From assembly GCA_020636005.1 (NCBI GenBank), contig JACJYR010000003.1, positions 310,001-374,000 on the forward strand: a DNA stretch of 64,000 bases, given 5' to 3'. The notes below the pieces were generated by a model that saw only the letters and a list, made by a program, of their open reading frames with translations, was not told the origin of the DNA and made no database searches. The stretch comes from Lewinellaceae bacterium. Lineage in GTDB: Bacteria; Bacteroidota; Bacteroidia; Chitinophagales; Saprospiraceae. Positions 44,288-53,762 of this stretch are shown here, one piece after another; the first letter of the stretch is position 1, and each line of letters begins with the position of its first letter. Position numbers and translations under genes: made by a program.

Positions 44288-44974
44288 TTAATTGCCACTT
44301 TCTTCCCGTACCCTTTCCCGTACCAAATCGAGTGCAATATCCAACTGTTGCTCATGGTTCAGGTGGGTGTTGTCAATCAACACTGCATCTTCTGCCTGGC
44401 GGAGCGGACTGTCTGCCCGGGAAGCATCAATGCGGTCCCTGTCGAGAAGGTTTTGCTTAATCGCTTCCAGGCTGTCGGCATGGCCTTTGGCTTTTTGTTC
44501 TTCGAAGCGGCGGCGGGCACGTTCGTCTGCCTGTGCCGTGAGGAAAATTTTCAGTTCTGCGTTCGGGAAAACCACGGTGCCAATGTCCCTTCCGTCCATG
44601 ACCACACCTTTTTGCTGGCCCATTGCCTGCTGCTGCCGCACCATCTCCCGCCTAACTGCCGGAATGGTGGCCACGGGGCTGACCAGTTCGGCCACGTGCA
44701 TTTTCCTTATCTCGCCTGACACATCCCTGCCGTTCAGGTGGATGTGGTTTCCGTTTTCGTCTGTTTTGAATTGGAGATGGATATGTTTTAGCGCATGTGC
44801 CACTGCCTCATTGTCATCTATAGCTATTTGGTTTTCAATAAAATAGAGCGTAACGGCCCGGTACATATCGCCAGTACTGATGTAGGTGTAGCCCAGGGCA
44901 TTGCCCAGAGCTTTGGCCAGGGTGCTTTTGCCGCAAGCTGAATGGCCGTCAATAGCTATTATGATTTTTTTCAA
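44288..44974 (-). CDS. cmk: Cytidylate kinase
   Basis: A 228-residue cytoplasmic kinase that phosphorylates CMP and dCMP. The P-loop is DGHSACGKSTLAKALG and the following YISTGDMYRAVTLYF is typical. The NMP-binding part contains VVFPNAELKIFLTA, and the lid region is ERARRRFEEQKAKG. R-x-D motifs appear in LLDRDRIDASRADSP. The start codon is TTG at 44974 (TTGAAAAAAATCATAATAGC); scanning upstream finds no in-frame ATG. The gene lies 125 bases downstream of the OmpA gene, separated by a terminator. Confidence 0.95.
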   Translation of the reverse strand: MKKIIIAIDGHSACGKSTLAKALGNALGYTYISTGDMYRAVTLYFIENQIAIDDNEAVAHALKHIHLQFKTDENGNHIHLNGRDVSGEIRKMHVAELVSPVATIPAVRREMVRQQQAMGQQKGVVMDGRDIGTVVFPNAELKIFLTAQADERARRRFEEQKAKGHADSLEAIKQNLLDRDRIDASRADSPLRQAEDAVLIDNTHLNHEQQLDIALDLVRERVREESGN

Positions 44975-45039
44975 AGAGGAAAGGGTTAGTAGTTTGTAGT
45001 TTTTGGTTTTAGGATTGGCAAAAGTCTCAATTTTTGTAA

Positions 45040-45076
45040 AAACAAAAAGCCCCAGGTTAAAAAACCCAGGGCTTTT
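45040..45076 (-). terminator. Intrinsic terminator after the OmpA-family gene
   Basis: On the minus strand AAAAGCCCTGGGTT, loop TTTT, AACCTGGGGCTTTT, then TTTTTGTT. The stem is 8 bp plus 4 bp with a two-base internal loop. It lies 24 bases after the OmpA stop codon and shields cmk from the adhesin operon. Confidence 0.8.
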
Positions 45077-45099
45077 GCTATGCGCTATTTCTCATTTTT

Positions 45100-47667
45100 T
45101 CAGAACGGGCAATTCTTGCATTCGTCCACTTTCACATCGGGGTTGGCCTTGGAAATCAAGGTTTTCGAAGGGTCAATGCAGTTCCGGCAACCGATTACTT
45201 TGAACTCCGTGCGGCGGTTCATCTGGTGCTGTTTTTCACTACATGGCACGTTGTTCACGCAGTCGTTGACGTTTACCTTTTCGCCGTAACCCCTGGCTAC
45301 CAGTCGGGTTCGGTCAATCCCTTTATCGCCCAGCCACCTCACCACTGCTTCGGCACGCCGCTGGGAAAGTCGCTGATTGTAGTGGTAAGAACCACGGGCA
45401 TCTGTATGGGAGCCGATTTCGATGATGTATTGTTCGTTGTCCACCAAAACCTTATAAAGCTTTTCCAGTTCGGGAATGGCATCTTCCCTCAAATAAGACT
45501 GATCAAAATCGTAATAGATGTGGAGCAGGTAGGGAATGGCAGTTGGGCCATTGTCAGACTGGTTTTCCCTGCCATTTTTGTCGTTCATCACGATATCGCC
45601 TTTGTCGGCATTATCCCCATTGTTTTTTGGGATAAAACCAACTGGAAAATTGTCGTCTTTCAAAATGCCTTTATCATATTCCCGGCCATCCGGGTATTTA
45701 CCCTGGGCTGGCAGCATGGTCTCCTTGTCCATCCAGATTTTGGAAGAAGGATCCAAATAAGTGTATTCTGTTTCCTCCTTACCGCCCAATTGGGTTCCTG
45801 GCACTGGGGGGCGTCCACCTGTGTCTAAGCCAGCAGTACTGGTAGGCATCAAATAAAGATTTTCCTTCAATGTTTCGGTCGTAGTTAAGCCTCTTGTACA
45901 CACACTGTCGGCGATACCTGCAAAATAACCATCCATCGTAGCTTTCAAACGATAGCAACATTCTTCATCCAGCTTAAAATAAAATTTACCGGAGGGTGGT
46001 GTGGTGAAAGGATCCGCCAATGGCTGACCACAGTCGTTTTCGATGGTCACGGTCGAACCTTCCATCGGCAGCCCGGTAAACCCATCGAAGACCACGCCTT
46101 CCACCATGAATTCTGCCGATTTGGTCAACGGAATCTTTACTTCCAGTTTGTCAGTCAGGGTCAGCTCTTTGGTGCAGGCGTCGGTGCCGTTTGGCTCGTA
46201 GTCGTCCAGGCTGGCGCTGAGTTTGCAGCAGTCGTTGAGCTTCATGTCGAAGTGGATTTTTCCTTCGGCATTGGTCGTCATAGTATCTTCCAGGCAGGCA
46301 ACATAAACCTGCGCACCTTCCAGCGGGGCTTCTGTTTTTTCATCAAAAACAAGTACTTCCACTGTGATGCCGGTCTTCTTAAAACTATAAATATCGTCGT
46401 GGCCCACGCCTCCTTCCCGGTCGGAAGCAAAGAAACCACAAGTTCCTTCTTCGTTTAAAACGATGCTGAAGTCGTCGGAAACGGTATTGACTGGGTAGCC
46501 CAGGTTTTCCGGTGTTGACCAGACGCCCTCGCCTTTATCCTCGGTGTAGAAAATATCCAAACCGCCCAGGCCAATATGCCCATCGGAAGAAAAGTACAAG
46601 CGGCCATCGTGGGCAGCATAAGGGAAGATCTCGTGGCCTTCCGTGTTCACGTCGGGGCCAAGGTTCATGGGAGGCCCCCATCGGCCACTTTCTTTTTCTG
46701 AAACATACAAGTCCATGCCGCCAAAGCCGCCGGGCATGTCAGAAGAAAAGAACAGTTTGGTGCCATCGGCAGAAAGGGTAGGGTGTGCTACCGAGTATTC
46801 ATTGGAGTTGAAGGGCAGGCTTTGAAGTTCGCCCCATTTGCCCTCGCCCTCGCTGCGGGCATAGAATATCTTCAGGCGCATGATGCCCTCGTCGTCGTAG
46901 TCTTTTTTGCCGTCGAGGTAGTTGTTCCTGGTGAAGAAAATCTCCTCTCCGTTCTTGGAGAACGAGACTGCTGCATCGTGAAATTTGGTATTGATTTCAT
47001 TGGAGAACTTTTCCGGTCGTCCAAAGACGTAATTGCCGCAACCTTCTTCTTTGTTCCCAACCTGCTTGAGATCCAGGTAATACAAATCCAGAAACGGATT
47101 CCCCGTCCAGGCGTGAGTACGGCGGATGATGGGGTTGGTGTCCCGTTCGGAAGAGAAGACCAGGCCAGCCTTGTACATTTGGGGGCTGAAGTCATCGGAA
47201 GCCGAGTTGAAGTCACAGTTTTTAACTTCATACATGCCAGCGCTCCGTGACATGAGTTCTTCTTCGTAATCGCAACCCCGCAACAGGTAATGGCCCCGCT
47301 GGTCGTCCGGCGACAGGTCAACGTATTGCTGGTACCAATCCCGGGCAACGTCGCATTTTCCATTGCGCTGCAACATCATCCCGTAATAGAGTTTGTGGAT
47401 AGGCTCGGCTTCCGGCAGCCTGACGACCTGACCGTACCAGTATTCGGCGTTCGGGGTGTCGTTAATTTTACGGTAAGCCTCGGCCAGGTTGATCTTGGCA
47501 ACGGCGACGTCGTTGTGTTCCAATACCTGGTTGTACAGCTCGATGGCCCCCATGTAGTCGAGGTTGTCCATCTTTTGCTGGGCTTGTTTCAACTTGCCGT
47601 TTTGGGCAGTGGCAACAACTGCGAAAAGGCATGTTACAATGAGGGAAGAAAAAATCCGCATAGCCAT
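45100..47667 (-). CDS. OmpA-family protein with TPR and PD40 repeats (T9SS/gliding-associated linker)
   Basis: An 855-residue exported protein. The signal peptide is residues 1-21. TPR-like helices run about 24-130 (MGAIELYNQVLEHNDVAVAKINLAEAYRK). PD40/WD40-type beta-propeller blades lie about 165-425 (AHPTLSADGTKLFFSSDMPGG, GRLYFSSDGHIGLGG). Two carboxypeptidase-regulatory-like domains are at about 430-500 and 515-595. The OmpA peptidoglycan-binding domain is about 705-825 (IEIGSHTDARGSYHYNQRLSQRRA). This architecture equals PorE-like and SprF-partner proteins which link the outer-membrane adhesin machinery to peptidoglycan. An unusual tail has two CxxC pairs (CRNC and CKNC). It is the last gene of the adhesin-PorP-OmpA operon. 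Confidence 0.9.
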   Translation of the reverse strand: MAMRIFSSLIVTCLFAVVATAQNGKLKQAQQKMDNLDYMGAIELYNQVLEHNDVAVAKINLAEAYRKINDTPNAEYWYGQVVRLPEAEPIHKLYYGMMLQRNGKCDVARDWYQQYVDLSPDDQRGHYLLRGCDYEEELMSRSAGMYEVKNCDFNSASDDFSPQMYKAGLVFSSERDTNPIIRRTHAWTGNPFLDLYYLDLKQVGNKEEGCGNYVFGRPEKFSNEINTKFHDAAVSFSKNGEEIFFTRNNYLDGKKDYDDEGIMRLKIFYARSEGEGKWGELQSLPFNSNEYSVAHPTLSADGTKLFFSSDMPGGFGGMDLYVSEKESGRWGPPMNLGPDVNTEGHEIFPYAAHDGRLYFSSDGHIGLGGLDIFYTEDKGEGVWSTPENLGYPVNTVSDDFSIVLNEEGTCGFFASDREGGVGHDDIYSFKKTGITVEVLVFDEKTEAPLEGAQVYVACLEDTMTTNAEGKIHFDMKLNDCCKLSASLDDYEPNGTDACTKELTLTDKLEVKIPLTKSAEFMVEGVVFDGFTGLPMEGSTVTIENDCGQPLADPFTTPPSGKFYFKLDEECCYRLKATMDGYFAGIADSVCTRGLTTTETLKENLYLMPTSTAGLDTGGRPPVPGTQLGGKEETEYTYLDPSSKIWMDKETMLPAQGKYPDGREYDKGILKDDNFPVGFIPKNNGDNADKGDIVMNDKNGRENQSDNGPTAIPYLLHIYYDFDQSYLREDAIPELEKLYKVLVDNEQYIIEIGSHTDARGSYHYNQRLSQRRAEAVVRWLGDKGIDRTRLVARGYGEKVNVNDCVNNVPCSEKQHQMNRRTEFKVIGCRNCIDPSKTLISKANPDVKVDECKNCPF

Positions 47668-47813
47668 AATTGGTTAAGTTTTTTTCTTGGTGAGTGAGGA
47701 ATCAATGATAGAATGATTGAATGATGGAAGGAGAGAATGATAGAAGTAGAGAAATACTGGGTACGCCAATATGCGCTTATTCTATCGTTTACCCATTCCC
47801 TCATTAAGGAGCG

Positions 47814-47907
47814 ATGAAAAAATAACTTCGCTATTTTAATTTTGAAACCCCAGTACTGGATGGGTTTTTTAAAAATAAAATAGTCATTTTATTTTTCCTT
47901 CGATCCT
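47814..47907. repeat. Dispersed palindromic element, copy 2 (at the PorP stop codon)
   Basis: Related to copies at 36779 and 53855. On the minus strand it begins GGATCGAAGG directly after the TA of the PorP TAG stop. CTATTTTA (47831-47838) pairs with TAAAATAG (47876-47883) and AAACCC (47845-47850) with GGGTTT (47862-47867), giving two stacked stems. Confidence 0.8.
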
Positions 47908-48901
47908 AAAAATATCTTGGGGTGACAATTTTCCTTTCGTCGAAATTGAATTCGTAGCCGACCATGATTTCAAAGGCGCCGCTGGTTACGTTGGACAGTT
48001 CTGTCAACGGATAATCATAGGCAGCGCCGAAACGGAGGCCGTTTTTCATTAAATAAGAAATCCAAATATCGGCAGAATCCGTGGAGCTGGAGCCATCTAT
48101 GATTTTCGCCCAGGAGGAGCGGAAAGATGCACCAATCCAAAGGGTTTGTTGAAAAAGGAAGGAAAGATCCACATCGAACTCGTTCGGGGCACCGATATCG
48201 CGGAAAGCGTCAAGCTTTGAGGCCCTTTTGTCCAAACCTACATTCTTGAAGAGGATGGAAGGTTTGAAAACAAGTGCATCGCCATTCAGCGGGAAAGCTG
48301 CGCCCGACATAAAGTAATAATGGCGCACCTGCCGTGCGTAGATGTTCAGTTGTTCCTCTGTGCGCAGGTCGTACTCCACCAAATGGGGAACGGAACCACC
48401 GATGTAAAAACGCTTGCTGTAGAAGTAAAGCCCTGCGCCAAAGTTGGGAAGGAATTTGTTCACATTCGTTTCAAAGGCCGGATCCAAATCATTGTCCAGG
48501 TTCAGTTTCGACCAATTGGCACGGTAGTTTTCAAAGCCTGCCTGCAAACCGATGGAGAGTTTTGCCTTGCCCATCGGAATCCGGTAGGCATAGATGATGT
48601 TGGCACCCACCGTATTGGAAGGCCCGATTTTGTCATTGATAAGGCTGAACCCGATGCCGACACGGTCGTTGCGCAGCGGCGTATGGGCGGTAAAAGTCTG
48701 TGTATGCGGTGCACCATCTATTTCCACCCATTGGCTCCGGTGCAGGAGACCCAATGACATGTGCTCGTTGGATCCGGCATACCCAGGGTTGAATATGAGG
48801 CTGTTGAACATGTATTTGGTGAACATCGGCTCCTGCTGCCCGAAGGCGAACTGGCCAATGAAAACCAGGAGGGATAGAATGGTCAAAGTTCTTTTCATCA
48901 T
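47906..48901 (-). CDS. PorP/SprF-family type IX secretion outer-membrane protein
   Basis: A 331-residue outer-membrane beta-barrel protein. The signal peptide ends at FGQQEPMFTKYMFNSLIFNPGYAGS, the conserved PorP/SprF start, and the family HRSQW and APHTQTFTAHTPL blocks follow. The barrel ends with the typical ITGY-like strand and PRYF as last residues. SprF-like proteins anchor or secrete specific type-B-sorted adhesins encoded just upstream; here the neighbour at 49005-51047 has exactly that sorting domain. The gap to it is about 100 bases and to the OmpA gene 240 bases. The stop codon abuts a dispersed palindromic element which may reduce read-through into OmpA. Confidence 0.95.
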   Translation of the reverse strand: MMKRTLTILSLLVFIGQFAFGQQEPMFTKYMFNSLIFNPGYAGSNEHMSLGLLHRSQWVEIDGAPHTQTFTAHTPLRNDRVGIGFSLINDKIGPSNTVGANIIYAYRIPMGKAKLSIGLQAGFENYRANWSKLNLDNDLDPAFETNVNKFLPNFGAGLYFYSKRFYIGGSVPHLVEYDLRTEEQLNIYARQVRHYYFMSGAAFPLNGDALVFKPSILFKNVGLDKRASKLDAFRDIGAPNEFDVDLSFLFQQTLWIGASFRSSWAKIIDGSSSTDSADIWISYLMKNGLRFGAAYDYPLTELSNVTSGAFEIMVGYEFNFDERKIVTPRYF

Positions 48902-49004
48902 GAAGGAATTTTGAAAATAAAGTTTGGATTAAAAAGGGATTTGTCAATTAGGGCTGGAACAAAGGATTTTCAACAATGAAATTCCTGCACTTCAACCCGG
49001 ATGG

Positions 49005-51047
49005 TTATCTGTTGATTATTACGAATCCTGAATAGGTCTGTTTGTCCCGGTCTCCAAAGTCAATGTCAATCAGGTAAAAGTAGGTGCCATCCGGCAAACT
49101 CGTACCCTTGTAAAAACCTCCCCAGGTGTTCTTGTAGCCTTTTTGCTCAAAAACGAGGAGGCCCCACCGGTTATAAACCCTTACATGGTTGTCGGGAAAC
49201 TTGTCGATATTTTCAATTTTGAAATACTCGTTGGTTCCGTCCCCGTTGGGAGAAAACCCATTGTAGATGATGATGGTATCCATTGTTTCAGCACAGGAAA
49301 TATCTACCACCACTGTAGCCGTATCGCAACCCACCTGGCTGCACAGAACATATTGAAAAATGTCCAACCCACAGAAATCCGTGTTGGGCACATAGTCAAC
49401 AGTTTGGTCAGGGTTCAGCACGGTCAGCCCATTGTTTGGCCCAATGCCGCCCGTAGTTGGGTCGAGCACGGTGAGGGACACGGGAAGACAGATGCCAAGG
49501 GTATCGTTGGCCAAAATGTCAATATTTACGGGGGTGTTCAAAAGTGTGGATGCTGTGTCGTCAACAGCAATGGGGGGTAGGGCTCCGGCGCATGGGTCAT
49601 TTACATCGGTGACGACAGTTATGTAAAAGTAAGTGGTGTCACAGACGCCATAATCATCGCAAATAATGATACAGGCGCTATCTGTTCCAACGGATATTCC
49701 CTGTGCTTCGACGCATAAAGTTACAAGGTCTGTTGTAAACTCCACCTGATCGCCGGAAAACTCAGGGCAAAAATTTTCTATGCTTATTATATTGCCTGCC
49801 AGTTCGATAGAATCAAGACAATAGGTCTCGTTTTGACCCAGCAGGATGGTGTCAATAATTATACCAGACTCAGGTAGCTTGACGTAAACACAGACGAAGA
49901 CTGTATCGGTATTTCCTGCTACATCGGTCAATAAGTAGCAAGCCTGATCCAGGCCCACGGCGAAGCCGGTGTAGGAAACACAGTGAGTCGTTTCGTCGTA
50001 TTCGAAGTCAACGCTTTCACCGGATTCGCCAGGGCATAAATTCTCAACAGACAAAATGGCCCCTGGCAGGATACTGGTATCGAGGCAAATAACATCGCTG
50101 AAATTTATCAAAACGGTATCTACCACTTTCCTGGAAGCGGACATGCACATGGCGTCGTCCACCGTTATCACAAAATAGGTGGTGTCGCACATGCCAAGAT
50201 TATCGCATACCACGATACAGGCAGTTTCCGTCCCGTTGCACATCAACCCCTCATATTTTATACAAAGATTTACCGGATCAAGGTAAAAGCTGACGAACTG
50301 TCCGGACTGGTCCGGGCAGGCATTGAAGGCCGAGGCGACGGCACCAAAGAGTTGGGTGGTGTCGAGGCAGATTGTGTAGGGTAGGCTGTCAGCAGGTATG
50401 GTGTCATAAAAGGTCATTGATGGCGGAGGTAGCAGGCATTCCACCTGCACCATCAAGGTGTCCTTTTGCCCACTTTGTAAATTCCAGGCAATAATGGAGT
50501 GCATACCAAGGCTGAACTCCAGGGCCGAGCCTTTTGGTAGCAGGCCATAGCTCAAACCAATGGTCGCCTGTGTTTGATTCTGCATAACAGTTACCTGCAT
50601 ACTTGAGTAGGATTTCCCGGAAGCCCCGCCCGATATGGTTAAAGTGGCAGGCTCGTGTACCCAGGCACCCTGAGGGTCCCATTGATTGAGCATCTGCACT
50701 AAATCCGGGATGTTTTGAAAAGTGCCGTCAAAGGATGTCCCATTTACCAGCCACGAATCAAGGTGATAAGGACCCATATTTCCAAGGCCCGGCAAGGCAT
50801 TATAGGAATACTTGAAGGTCGTATCGTAGTCGCATCCGACCACGTTGGCGGCGTATGGGTTACCATCCATGAAAATGGCGAAATCGGAGAAGTCGGTTGA
50901 AGGGAGTGGCACGCATACCATTTGGCTGCCGCCGCAATCCACCGTGTAGGAGTGAACAGTATCCACCGGAAAGATGGACTGGCCAACAAGAGAGCTGGCC
51001 GCAAAAAAGAAGGAAAGAAGAAAGTAACTCAGTTTAAAGCTATTCAT
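49005..51047 (-). CDS. Secreted adhesin with gliding-motility-associated (type B) C-terminal domain
   Basis: A 680-residue exported protein. The ATG at 51047 (MNSFKLSYFLLSFFFAASSLVGQS) gives a clear signal peptide; the frame is open 61 codons upstream but non-coding in character. Residues about 20-220 form a distinct N-terminal domain. Three repeats of about 85-90 residues follow (each with CLDT/CLDS, a CP-x-x-SG and an ACIxxCDxxGxCDTTYF-like ending). About 500-590 is a cadherin/Ig-like domain (ILANDTLGI, GLDIFQYVLC). The CHU_C domain (about 595-680; NGFSPNGDGTNEYFKI, PDGTYFYLIDIDFG) is a type B sorting signal. It is the first gene of the operon with PorP/SprF and OmpA, its probable anchor and linker. 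Confidence 0.9.
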   Translation of the reverse strand: MNSFKLSYFLLSFFFAASSLVGQSIFPVDTVHSYTVDCGGSQMVCVPLPSTDFSDFAIFMDGNPYAANVVGCDYDTTFKYSYNALPGLGNMGPYHLDSWLVNGTSFDGTFQNIPDLVQMLNQWDPQGAWVHEPATLTISGGASGKSYSSMQVTVMQNQTQATIGLSYGLLPKGSALEFSLGMHSIIAWNLQSGQKDTLMVQVECLLPPPSMTFYDTIPADSLPYTICLDTTQLFGAVASAFNACPDQSGQFVSFYLDPVNLCIKYEGLMCNGTETACIVVCDNLGMCDTTYFVITVDDAMCMSASRKVVDTVLINFSDVICLDTSILPGAILSVENLCPGESGESVDFEYDETTHCVSYTGFAVGLDQACYLLTDVAGNTDTVFVCVYVKLPESGIIIDTILLGQNETYCLDSIELAGNIISIENFCPEFSGDQVEFTTDLVTLCVEAQGISVGTDSACIIICDDYGVCDTTYFYITVVTDVNDPCAGALPPIAVDDTASTLLNTPVNIDILANDTLGICLPVSLTVLDPTTGGIGPNNGLTVLNPDQTVDYVPNTDFCGLDIFQYVLCSQVGCDTATVVVDISCAETMDTIIIYNGFSPNGDGTNEYFKIENIDKFPDNHVRVYNRWGLLVFEQKGYKNTWGGFYKGTSLPDGTYFYLIDIDFGDRDKQTYSGFVIINR

Positions 51048-51341
51048 GGGATGTTGTGTTTTGGATTCCCAAAAAATGATTAGGTGACTTGGAACCGGGC
51101 AATAGCTTACTGTTTGCCAGGTGGCAGTTTTCGAGATCGCCATTATGGACAAACGGGCTATTGCCGGAGATTTTTTTTTGGTGTTTGCCGGAAGGTGTCT
51201 GCTGTTGGGAAAGGATCTCAATCTGACCAAACAGGCCTGTAAAGGCTTGCCAATGTTGTCAAATTAGAATTAACTACCATGCACCGAAAACTGTGCCAGA
51301 TTGATAAAAAAAATTAATATGTAATGGTGGTGGGCAGGTGG

Positions 51342-52526
51342 TCAGTAGCCGAAAATGCCGTAGGGGCTTTTGATTAAAACGCTTTCGCCGTTGTCAGGCT
51401 CTACAAAGCCTGCGATGCGGGCTGGTATGCCAAAAGACCCGGCCAGGGCGATTATTTCCTGTGCATGTTTTTCGTCCACATATAATTCCAGGCGGTGGCC
51501 CATATTGAAAACCTGGTACATTTCCCGCCAGTCTGTGCTGGACTCTTTTTGGATCATTTCAAACAAAGGGGGTAAGGGAAACAGGTTGTCTTTCACTACT
51601 TTTTTATCTTGGACAAACTTCTGTACTTTGGTTTGGCCGCCGCCGGTGCAGTGGATCAGGCCATGAATTGCTTTCCTTTTTTCCCCCTGAAACACCTCCA
51701 GTATTTTTTTCAAAACCGGCAGGTAGGTGCGGGTAGGGGAGAGTATCAGTTTTCCAACTGGAATTTCATTTCCATCAACGGAAATGGTGTCGGTCAGCTT
51801 TTTTGATCCAGTGTAGATAACGGACTCGGGTGTGTTGGGATCATAACTGTCCGGATATTTGGCAGCATAGATTTTATCCAGCACATCGTGGCGGGCACCG
51901 GTAAGGCCGTTGCTACCCATTCCGCCATTGTATTCGGTTTCGTAGCTGGCCTGCCCGAAGGAAGCAAGGCCAATGATTACATCTCCTGCTTGAATATTAT
52001 TGACAATCAAATCGCTCTGTTTCATCCTGCCGAAAGTGGTATAGCCCACGTCAATGGTCCTCACTATGTCGCCCACATCGGCAGTTTCCCCGCCCGCCAG
52101 GTGGAGGTGGATGCCATGAGTTGCCAGCATATCCGCAAATTCGGTCGCAGCATTGATCAAGGTGCGGATGATATCTCCGGGAATGAGGTTTTTGTTGCGG
52201 CCAATCGTGGAGGACACGATGATATTGTCCACGCAGCCCACACAAGCCATATCGTCGAGGTTCATTACCAGGGCATCCTGGGCGATTCCTTTCCAAACCG
52301 ATAAGTCCCCCGTTTCTTTCCAGTACAAATAGGCCAGGCTCGTCTTGGTGCCTGCCGTATCGGCGTGCATGATGTTGCAGTGGTCGCCGCTGCCGGCCAC
52401 CATGTCGGGCAGTATTTTACAAAAGGCCAATGGGTATAGGCCTTTGTCAAGCCCTTTGATGGCGGCGTGGACTTCTTCCTTTCCGGCGGACACACCACGT
52501 AGATCGTATTTGTAGGAATTGGACAT
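51342..52526 (-). CDS. purM: Phosphoribosylformylglycinamidine cyclo-ligase (AIR synthase)
   Basis: A 394-residue enzyme of purine biosynthesis that closes the imidazole ring of AIR with ATP. The start MSNSYKYDLRGVSAGKEEVHAAIKGL and the blocks ADTAGTKTSLAYLYWKETG, DALVMNLDDMACVGC and HLAGGETADVGDIVRTIDVG match the long Bacteroidota form, which is longer than the 345-residue E. coli enzyme. Gly-rich CTGGGQTKVQKFV precedes the C-terminal domain, and EMYQVFNMGHRLELYV is the usual conserved block. A TATCTTTG element lies 20 bases upstream of the start. No other pur genes are adjacent. Confidence 0.94.
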   Translation of the reverse strand: MSNSYKYDLRGVSAGKEEVHAAIKGLDKGLYPLAFCKILPDMVAGSGDHCNIMHADTAGTKTSLAYLYWKETGDLSVWKGIAQDALVMNLDDMACVGCVDNIIVSSTIGRNKNLIPGDIIRTLINAATEFADMLATHGIHLHLAGGETADVGDIVRTIDVGYTTFGRMKQSDLIVNNIQAGDVIIGLASFGQASYETEYNGGMGSNGLTGARHDVLDKIYAAKYPDSYDPNTPESVIYTGSKKLTDTISVDGNEIPVGKLILSPTRTYLPVLKKILEVFQGEKRKAIHGLIHCTGGGQTKVQKFVQDKKVVKDNLFPLPPLFEMIQKESSTDWREMYQVFNMGHRLELYVDEKHAQEIIALAGSFGIPARIAGFVEPDNGESVLIKSPYGIFGY

Positions 52527-52546
52527 TGAGAAACTGGTTGAAAAGG

Positions 52547-52554
52547 CAAAGATA
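52547..52554 (-). promoter_or_regulatory. Candidate -7 promoter element for purM
   Basis: Minus strand TATCTTTG followed by CC matches TAnnTTTG exactly. It lies about 20 bases before the ATG, so the leader would be short (about 14 bases), as is common in this phylum. Confidence 0.5.
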
Positions 52555-52604
52555 GGAATGCAACAATAAACAGGAACTTGATCAATCGGCGGTAAGGCCT
52601 TTCC

Positions 52605-53711
52605 CTACTCATTGGGCAAATAAGACAAACGGAAGATATCCTCCAGGGCATGAAAAATATTCGCTACGTCCCAGGGGCCGCCATCTTCCATCACCACGCC
52701 CCTGATCAGGTCAACATAGATCAGTGGTATGCCATTGCTGACCAAATCTGTTAGTTCCATGTCCACAAAGTCACTGGTCTCCAGGTTTTTGCAGGAAATC
52801 TTTTCCAGGATTAATTCCCCTTTACCGGAGCCATGCCGGTAAAATGAGTATCCTACCGAAAACAAGTAGGCCACGTGGGGCTTCATAAAAAGGTATTTGA
52901 GCCTATCGTCCGGCTCCACCTTGAAGGAAAGATTTCCCTTGACGCCGTTGTCGTCACGGGGGTCAGCCTGGGCTGTATGAACGGCAAAGCCAAAACTGGT
53001 CAACGTATCCTTCACGAAGTCGGCCTTATTTTCAAACAAATACAAGCGGGAATACGCATTGACAGCCAATTGCCGGATGCGCATTCTCAGGCTCTGATCA
53101 ATCCAGAAAAGGTCGTTGTCCGTGCCGAATTGGGTATCTGAGCCGATGATGACATTCAATGAGTCGGTATTGAACCAGGATTTTAAGTTCACGGTGGTTC
53201 TGCTCCTGGCATGCAACAGCATGAAAAAATCGTTCAGTTGATGAATGGCCGTCTTCAGTCCATCCTTTGCGCCCAATGGACCCACCAGATAAACCTGGTA
53301 CCCTTCTGGATCAAGGACGAGATTGCCGGAGGCCCTCAACGTGTCGTTGGACAATTTCTCGTGCCGCATCAGCCCGACCGAGCAGCTGGTCTTGGAATAA
53401 AGCAGGCTTAGGTAATTGGTAGCCTGGCTGTCGGGCACTACAAAGGTGACGTTCAGGCTCTCCCCGGCGTGGTCGTACCAAATGACGGGTTGCCCATGAC
53501 CCATCAGGTCGATTTCATCTTTCATTTTGGTGGTATCGAGAAAAAGCACGGCGATGCCGGAGAGATCGCCCAAAGAGACTTTTTCCCGGCTTTTTACCCC
53601 ATAGTTTAATTGGACGGGTATCGTCAATTGGGGCACAAATGGAGCCTGGCAGCATACTGGTTGGGGGCAAAGTCCAATGGTAATCACGAAAAGCAGCAGA
53701 AATGTTTTCAT
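52605..53711 (-). CDS. Exported protein of unknown function
   Basis: A 368-residue protein with a signal peptide (MKTFLLLFVITIGLCPQPVCC). I do not recognise a domain. The middle is mixed alpha/beta with phrases such as GIAVLFLDTTKMKDEIDLMG, NLVLDPEGYQVYLVGPLGAKDGLK and VGYSFYRHGSGKGELILEKIS. The C-terminal part (SDFVDMELTDLVSNGIPLIYVDLIRGVVMEDGG) lacks obvious membrane segments. Layout suggests a periplasmic or surface protein. It lies 78 bases upstream of purM on the same strand but purM has its own promoter candidate, so they may not form one unit. Confidence 0.65.
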   Translation of the reverse strand: MKTFLLLFVITIGLCPQPVCCQAPFVPQLTIPVQLNYGVKSREKVSLGDLSGIAVLFLDTTKMKDEIDLMGHGQPVIWYDHAGESLNVTFVVPDSQATNYLSLLYSKTSCSVGLMRHEKLSNDTLRASGNLVLDPEGYQVYLVGPLGAKDGLKTAIHQLNDFFMLLHARSRTTVNLKSWFNTDSLNVIIGSDTQFGTDNDLFWIDQSLRMRIRQLAVNAYSRLYLFENKADFVKDTLTSFGFAVHTAQADPRDDNGVKGNLSFKVEPDDRLKYLFMKPHVAYLFSVGYSFYRHGSGKGELILEKISCKNLETSDFVDMELTDLVSNGIPLIYVDLIRGVVMEDGGPWDVANIFHALEDIFRLSYLPNE

Positions 53712-53762
53712 AAAGTTTCTAATTTAATTCGCTTCAAGAAAAGCCAGGGAGGTTGCTTTCTT

